This document shows, piece by piece, positions 33,442 to 37,858 of a stretch of 37,858 nucleotides of DNA. Origin of the DNA: Planctomycetota bacterium (GTDB lineage Bacteria; Planctomycetota; Uabimicrobiia; Uabimicrobiales; JABWCH01); NCBI GenBank assembly GCA_017993505.1, contig JAGOMP010000025.1, positions 1-37,858 on the forward strand, given 5' to 3'. The notes beneath the pieces are model-generated. The model saw only the letters and a program-made list of their open reading frames with translations. It was not told the origin of the DNA and searched no databases. Positions within the stretch are counted from its first letter, which is position 1. Each line of letters opens with the position of its first letter. The translations under genes were made by a program, and so were the position numbers.

Positions 33442-34717
33442 AAAATAAGGCCTTTTTAGAGTGAATAAATTCTATTGCGTCTTGTTTTGTATGGATATGT
33501 AAAAGTAATTGTTCTGTTTCTATATGGTCTAAAATAATTTTAAATATTGGACTAGGTTGAAAACCGAGTTCCACAAGATCTTGCCCTGTAATTAAAGGTA
33601 CTGGCCAGAGATCTTGTTCTGTATATATTGAAAATTTTTGATGCCAAAAATTATAAAATGTGAAATCGTGAATGATTTCTTGGCTTTTTAAATAATATAT
33701 ATTTAAAAACGAAGTAAAATATGGTAATCGAATTAATCTTTTTATTTCTGCTTCATTCATAGAGGTTATGTATGAAAAATTCGTAAAATATTGCATAAAG
33801 GAATGGATTTTATCGACTGTTTTTTTCGCCCAACAGAGATTGGGGAACCAATGAGACAAAGTGGAAATATTCGTTTCATATAATTGATGCGGTTGTTTTG
33901 GTTTAGTTTTTGTAAATGTTTTATACACAGGATATAAAAAAACACAAAGAGCATCTTCAAAATGAGAGAAAGGTGCTCCTTTTTCTAACATATTCAATGC
34001 ATGTTGAAAATATGGCAAATCTTGTATTTTTGGGAAAATATAATGCAATAATCCGCTTTTTTGTAATAAAAAAATAGCTCGTGCTGGATTTTTAGACAGA
34101 AGCATATTGCAAAATTCTTCTCTAATGCGTTCTTTAGAAATTTTAACAATATTTTTGGACAAAGCAACGATTGTTTCCCAAGTTGTCTCTTCAATTGTAA
34201 AATCTAATTGAGCTGCAAAACGAATGGCACGCATCATTCGTAAATGGTCTTCTGCAAATCGTTCGTTTGCATCTCCAATCGTTCGTAATAATCGTTTTTG
34301 AATGTCTTCTTGACCATGAACATAATCAATGATTTTATTGTCTATAGGATCTAAAAATAATCCATTGATAGTAAAATCACGACGCATAGAATCTTCTTTT
34401 TCATCACAAAATTCAACGCTTTCTGGACGGCGTCCATCTATATATTTGCCATCCTTTCTAAACGTTGCCACTTCAAATTCATCCTTACCCTCTAAAACAC
34501 GAACAATACCAAAACTTGCCCCCACAGGAATCGTACGATGGAAAATTTTTTGAACATCTTGCGTATGTGCATTGGTTACAATATCATAATCTTTTGGTGT
34601 TTTTTGTAAAATAGAATCTCGAACACAACCACCACAGAAATAAGCTGTGTATCCATTGTCTCGCAACTGTTGAACAATGCGAATGGCTTTTTCTTTGAGA
34701 CATGATGAATTAGGCAT
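33407..34717 (-). CDS. CCA tRNA nucleotidyltransferase / poly(A) polymerase family protein
   Basis: A 436-residue class II nucleotidyltransferase. The catalytic head shows YFCGGCVRDSIL, KDYDIVT with the metal-binding Asp pair, FEVATFRKDG, SMRRDFTINGLFLDP, DYVHGQEDI and AEDHLRMMRAIRFAAQL. Class II CCA-adding enzymes and PcnB poly(A) polymerases share these motifs and cannot be separated safely by eye. Neither tRNA in this window encodes CCA, so a CCA-adding enzyme is needed somewhere in the genome. The C-terminal third is divergent and lacks an HD domain. Its start overlaps the 3' end of the nfeD-like gene by eight bases, and its own 3' end overlaps the zinc-ribbon/TPR gene by 35, suggesting coupled translation. 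Confidence 0.88.
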   Translation of the reverse strand: MPNSSCLKEKAIRIVQQLRDNGYTAYFCGGCVRDSILQKTPKDYDIVTNAHTQDVQKIFHRTIPVGASFGIVRVLEGKDEFEVATFRKDGKYIDGRRPESVEFCDEKEDSMRRDFTINGLFLDPIDNKIIDYVHGQEDIQKRLLRTIGDANERFAEDHLRMMRAIRFAAQLDFTIEETTWETIVALSKNIVKISKERIREEFCNMLLSKNPARAIFLLQKSGLLHYIFPKIQDLPYFQHALNMLEKGAPFSHFEDALCVFLYPVYKTFTKTKPKQPHQLYETNISTLSHWFPNLCWAKKTVDKIHSFMQYFTNFSYITSMNEAEIKRLIRLPYFTSFLNIYYLKSQEIIHDFTFYNFWHQKFSIYTEQDLWPVPLITGQDLVELGFQPSPIFKIILDHIETEQLLLHIHTKQDAIEFIHSKKALFCERERIANSRK

Positions 34718-35165
34718 TATTCACCTTTTCTACCACAACAAAACTTTCACCCAATCGAATCACTTTTACAGATATATTTTTAGCAATATATAGCCCTTCT
34801 GAACGAGCTGGAATAACAGTGTCTTGGATTCGTACTTTTCCTTTAGGATTGATCTCTGTTTCTGTTTTCCCTATTTTATTTAAAAACTCTTTCCAAGGGT
34901 TATTTTGAATACGATATTTATTATATTTTGGTGTAATCCAAACAAGACCCCATTGCAATATAATAAAAAAACAAAGACCAGATAAATACACAATTGATAA
35001 AGTATAATATTTCATAAACATTAAAAAACAAGAAGCAATCATAACAGCAATACAACATGAAAAGCGTACCCACCATTTGAATCTGCTATTTTCAAAAAGA
35101 CTTGTTAATATATATACTAAAAAACTGACAGCAACAAGAGTTGTAGGAAATAAAACTTCATTCAT
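34710..35165 (-). CDS. NfeD-like membrane protein (short form, OB-fold C-terminus)
   Basis: A 151-residue protein with three hydrophobic segments (FPTTLVAVSFLVYILTSL, CCIAVMIASCFLMFM, LSIVYLSGLCFFIILQ) and an NfeD-type OB fold at the C-terminus (IGKTETEINPKGKVRIQDTV, SEGLYIAKNISVKVIRLG, FVVVEK). NfeD proteins partner with stomatin/flotillin-type membrane proteins; no such gene is in the window. The ATG at 35165 is chosen over 35198 because AAAGGA lies six bases before it. The upstream extension belongs to sequence duplicated from the MBL gene end. A truncated sister copy lies 469 bp upstream. Confidence 0.82.
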   Translation of the reverse strand: MNEVLFPTTLVAVSFLVYILTSLFENSRFKWWVRFSCCIAVMIASCFLMFMKYYTLSIVYLSGLCFFIILQWGLVWITPKYNKYRIQNNPWKEFLNKIGKTETEINPKGKVRIQDTVIPARSEGLYIAKNISVKVIRLGESFVVVEKVNNA

Positions 35166-35169
35166 AGTC

Positions 35170-35352
35170 ATTCCTTTATAAAATAATTTCCATTCCATCT
35201 TCTGCTACTGAAAAATCAAGCTTATTGATTTTTTATATCAAAGATTGACCTGGATGAATTAAAATAATTCGTTTTGTTGAAAACATTCGTATTTTTTTAA
35301 AGTTTGGTAACACAAATGATGCGGATTCTCACTAACTTTATAAGAGATACAT
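35170..35352 (-). pseudogene. Duplicated 3' fragment of the MBL-fold hydrolase gene
   Basis: This stretch matches 35639-35821, the last ~60 codons and stop region of the intact MBL gene, at high identity (for example CTTCTGCTACTGAAAAATCA and TTCGTTTTGTTGA). It carries small indels (loss of CTT in the Lys-rich stretch, single-base changes) that break the frame. It lies between the truncated and intact nfeD-like copies, as expected if one 469-bp-period tandem duplication created all three pieces. Confidence 0.85.
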
Positions 35353-35382
35353 TTATTAACAATAATTCATTAGAATTTATAT

Positions 35383-35634
35383 TCATCTGTTATATACGAT
35401 GGATCGAAATTTATTAAAAATTTGTCTCCTCATAATGAAAAAACAAAGACCAGCCAAACACACAATTGCTAAAATATAATCTTTCATCAATATTAAAAAA
35501 CAAGAAGCAATTACAACAGCAATACAACATACAAAACGTACCCACCATTTAAATCTGCTATTTTCAAAAAAACTCGTTAATATATATACCAAAAAACTGA
35601 TAATAACAATTGTAGGAAATAAAGCACTAGTCAT
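35383..35634 (-). CDS. Truncated NfeD-like paralogue (membrane part only)
   Basis: An 83-residue frame equals the three hydrophobic segments of the downstream NfeD-like protein (shared FLVYILTS, FENSRFKWWVRF, CCIAV, ASCFL, LCFFI), then diverges after LCFFI into RRQIFNKFRSIVYNR and stops. The OB fold is missing. The ribosome site AAAGGA and the ATG (35634) are preserved, and the start of the MBL stop-to-nfeD spacing is the same as in the original arrangement. Substitutions are spread through an intact frame, so it may still be expressed. It could also be a decaying copy. Confidence 0.6.
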   Translation of the reverse strand: MTSALFPTIVIISFLVYILTSFFENSRFKWWVRFVCCIAVVIASCFLILMKDYILAIVCLAGLCFFIMRRQIFNKFRSIVYNR

Positions 35635-35644
35635 AGTCATTCCT

Positions 35645-36385
35645 TTACAAAATGATTTCCATTCCATCTTCTGCTACTGAAAAATCAAGCTCATTGATTT
35701 TTTCTATCAAAGATTGCCCTAGATGCGTTAAAATAATTCGTTTTGTTGATAAACATTCGTATTTTTCTTTTAAAGTCTGGTAGCATAAATGATGAGGATT
35801 TTCACCAACTTTGTAAGAGACACATTCACTAATAAATAGATCTGTATTTTTGGCTAAGGGAATGATATTGTCATTCCAAGATGTGTCACCTGTGATCGCA
35901 ATAATTTTTTCACCCATTTGAAAACGATATCCTAACGACTCTTTTTTATGCAACATAGGAAATGTTGTTACTATCACATCTTGTATAGGATACGATTTGC
36001 AAGGCTCATATTCCCAAAAAACACGCTCAAATTGAAAATTAGGAAAAAAATCACAATATGCCACATGGTATAAATTGGAAAAATACGATGAAATACCTTT
36101 AGGACCTGCATAAAAAAAACTTTTTTTTCGTTCCCAATTCAAAGTCAATGCAAGATCTACTTGTACAATGCCTAAAGTATGATCACCATGAAAATGTGTC
36201 AACACTATTCCTGACAACTCGTTAGGGTTTAAGTTCATCAATTGCATACGATATAAAGTAGTAGGACCACAATCCACTAAAAATTTTGTTTCCCCATATT
36301 CTATCCATATAGCTTGGTTGGCACGCCCCTGTAAGTTAGAAAAGTCACCAGTTCCAATAAAAAGTATTTTGACTTTCTTATCCAA
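35645..36385 (-). CDS. MBL-fold metal-dependent hydrolase (RNase Z-like group)
   Basis: A 246-residue metallo-beta-lactamase-fold enzyme with ILFIGTGD at the start, VDCGPTT, the metal motif THFHGDH (63-69), ITGDTSWND (~150s) with the bridging Asp, ISECVS, and the C-terminal ILTHLGQ. This resembles the RNase Z/phosphodiesterase group, but the RNase Z exosite arm is not evident. The substrate is not assigned. The start is TTG at 36385, overlapping the end of the upstream gene by eight bases, with AAGG before it. Its last ~180 bases were duplicated downstream together with the head of nfeD. Confidence 0.87.
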   Translation of the reverse strand: MDKKVKILFIGTGDFSNLQGRANQAIWIEYGETKFLVDCGPTTLYRMQLMNLNPNELSGIVLTHFHGDHTLGIVQVDLALTLNWERKKSFFYAGPKGISSYFSNLYHVAYCDFFPNFQFERVFWEYEPCKSYPIQDVIVTTFPMLHKKESLGYRFQMGEKIIAITGDTSWNDNIIPLAKNTDLFISECVSYKVGENPHHLCYQTLKEKYECLSTKRIILTHLGQSLIEKINELDFSVAEDGMEIIL

Positions 36386-37634
36386 CTTTTACAACCTTTT
36401 CTTCACGAAGAACATGGACTAATCCACCAATGAATAAAAATTGACAAACAATAATGATAATTTTTTGTAAAGGAATAAAAGATAAATTTTGCATCCATTT
36501 TTGGCAAAATGTTTGTCCTTCTACAAGGCAAGGAAAATACAAATTTAAAAAATTTGGTGTTGCCGTTAAATAAAGTTGAAATAAAGACCACGAAAAATAA
36601 AGAAAACAAGCCCAAAATCCCCAGATTATGCCAGCATATTTTCTTTGTTTTGCTAAGGCAAACAACATACCCCAAAAACAAATTAATAAAGGTGCAATCA
36701 TCACTGCAAAATTAGAAATAGCTACAATATACTTTTCTTTTAAATTTCTTTGACCTGCTTCTGGTAAACAAGGAAATAAAACTCGACCTGTTGGTGAAGA
36801 AACTGTTTTCACTATTTCTTCTTTGTCCATCTCTTGTAAAGGAGTTTCTGTCGAAGGTGTTTCTACAGGCAATGTTTCTGATATATCCTCAATTGTATCT
36901 TCAATTATTGTATCTTCGATCGTATCTTTGCTTATTGTATCTTCGATCACAGTATCTTTATCTTCAATGATTGTATCCTCGATTACCGTATCCTCGATTA
37001 TTGTATCCTCGATCACAGCATCATCATGAACATTTTCTTCTACTATTTCTGTTTTTTCTACAAAAGCGATTTTAGGCTCTTGTTGCGTTTCTGCACTCCA
37101 ACCTAAAGAAGAAGCTGCAAATACATTGCTTTGCTTTGTATTATATCCTAAAGCCAATTGCACTTTATTCCAAAGTTCCATATAATCTAATGAAAGGTTA
37201 GTACGGGCATCTAAAATTTGTCCTTTTCGATTCACAACAAGAACAAACGGTGGTATAGGTGCAATGCTTTCTTTAAAACGACTCTTAAATTGTCGAAGCA
37301 ATTTACGTCCTGGATCTATGCAAAAACAGAAATCTGGATATAATTGAGACAAATATTGCTTTTCTTTATTATTGATTTCTTCCAAATCAGAATGAATACC
37401 CACAAACACAACATCATGACGGTGATACGCATATTGTAGAGGATACAACACTTTTAAACATTCTTCTGTTTTTACTACATTACTATCAAAAAATAAAATC
37501 ACTCTTGGAAGATGAGAATCCACTACAAATTCTTTGCCTTGAAATGTTGTTAATGTAAGTTGTGGTACAGTGCCATCCGCTCCTATTCCACATAACAGAC
37601 AAAACAACAAAACAATATATAAGTATTTTTTCAT
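36378..37634 (-). CDS. Secreted thioredoxin-fold domain fused to a three-helix membrane region
   Basis: About 418 residues. A signal peptide (MKKYLYIVLLFCLLCGIGA) is followed by a thioredoxin/AhpC-like fold at ~25-165 (PRVILFFDSN, VVFVGIHSD, PPFVLVVNRKGQILDART). No CxxC is present where the redox site should be (SNVVKTEEC), so it is probably a binding rather than redox domain. A low-complexity (V/I)IEDT repeat region (~205-250) leads to three membrane helices at ~300-410. The ATG at 37634 is preferred to the GTG at 37643, which lies inside the ribosome site AAAGGTG. It is the first gene of the long minus-strand train and overlaps the MBL gene. Confidence 0.8.
   Translation of the reverse strand: MKKYLYIVLLFCLLCGIGADGTVPQLTLTTFQGKEFVVDSHLPRVILFFDSNVVKTEECLKVLYPLQYAYHRHDVVFVGIHSDLEEINNKEKQYLSQLYPDFCFCIDPGRKLLRQFKSRFKESIAPIPPFVLVVNRKGQILDARTNLSLDYMELWNKVQLALGYNTKQSNVFAASSLGWSAETQQEPKIAFVEKTEIVEENVHDDAVIEDTIIEDTVIEDTIIEDKDTVIEDTISKDTIEDTIIEDTIEDISETLPVETPSTETPLQEMDKEEIVKTVSSPTGRVLFPCLPEAGQRNLKEKYIVAISNFAVMIAPLLICFWGMLFALAKQRKYAGIIWGFWACFLYFSWSLFQLYLTATPNFLNLYFPCLVEGQTFCQKWMQNLSFIPLQKIIIIVCQFLFIGGLVHVLREEKVVKVG
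36882..37020 (-). repeat. Short in-frame repeats encoding IEDT units
   Basis: Repeated ATTGTATCCTCGAT or ATTGTATCTTCGAT units of about 15 bp encode IEDT(I/V)IEDT stretches. The period varies slightly between copies (15 and 12 bp). Confidence 0.8.
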
Positions 37635-37750
37635 ATCAATCACCTTTATAAAATTATGAGAATTTCTCTCATCAAAAACTATTGCCTTGCTTTTTACAAC
37701 ATAAAATTTAAAAAAAATTTATAGAAAAAAAGCAAAACAATGCTTGTTTG

Positions 37751-37778
37751 ATTATAAACTATTTGAATACAAAATCAA
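37751..37778 (-). promoter_or_regulatory. Promoter at the head of the long minus-strand gene train
   Basis: On the minus strand TTGATT (37773-37778), a 16-base spacer and a perfect TATAAT (37751-37756), about 115 bases upstream of the thioredoxin-fold gene. No other strong promoter was seen between the genes down to the terminator at 27273-27310. Confidence 0.65.
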
Positions 37779-37858
37779 GTTTTTTTATCATATTACATCC
37801 TATAAAATCAAGATGAAAATAAAATAAAAATGAAAAAAACTTCAGATTTATCTATAGA

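Overview
The window is a strongly AT-rich bacterial chromosome segment with about 19 credible protein genes, two tRNA genes and much repeated sequence. The gene content suggests a PVC-type bacterium, most likely a planctomycete-like lineage, but this is inference because there is no rRNA or other direct marker. The pointers are a Ser/Thr kinase fused to a formylglycine-generating-enzyme-like domain, a kinase-like/ATPase/GAF/sigma-54 activator giant, zinc-ribbon and TPR proteins with acidic repeats, and an FHA protein. MurF, a DUF368 (PopT-type) carrier, phosphatidylserine decarboxylase and a lipoprotein indicate peptidoglycan and a Gram-negative-type envelope.

Layout. 1-155: C-terminal stub of an IS200/IS605 TnpB. 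248-3115: kinase-FGE fusion. 3454-4575: type I restriction specificity subunit without partner genes. 4760-6927: twin terminators, tRNA-Leu(CAG) and popT, flanked by two GC-rich arrays of a CCCAGAGCA-type repeat in opposite orientation. 6928-9151: short-chain dehydrogenase and murF. 9235-9309: tRNA-His, which lacks the usual G-1:C73 pair. 9415-13396: ahcY, groEL and groES, with a repeat array between ahcY and groEL. 13902-15029 (+): membrane metallophosphoesterase behind a duplicated leader. 15216-24399: zinc-ribbon membrane protein, 1635-residue sigma-54 activator and coiled-coil lipoprotein, mostly separated by terminators. 24619-27048 (+): topA. 27400-37634: one long minus-strand gene train (thioredoxin-fold membrane protein, MBL hydrolase, NfeD-like proteins, CCA/poly(A) polymerase family, zinc-ribbon/TPR protein, FHA protein, psd, PpiC-type isomerase) with a promoter at its head and a strong terminator at its end.

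Two themes stand out. The first is signalling by modular proteins: an apparently active kinase, a pseudokinase feeding a sigma-54 activator, an FHA reader, and zinc-ribbon and TPR scaffolds. The second is recurrent small tandem duplication at gene ends and inside coding repeats. Duplications occur at popT, murF/SDR, the metallophosphoesterase leader, the zinc-ribbon membrane protein (where one shifted the frame and created the present stop) and MBL/nfeD (469-bp period). In-frame repeats occur in the lipoprotein (30 bp), FHA protein (33 bp), zinc-ribbon/TPR protein (42 bp) and thioredoxin-fold protein. Promoters of the TTGACA-N16/17-TATAAT type can be read directly before both tRNAs, topA, the lipoprotein and the long gene train.
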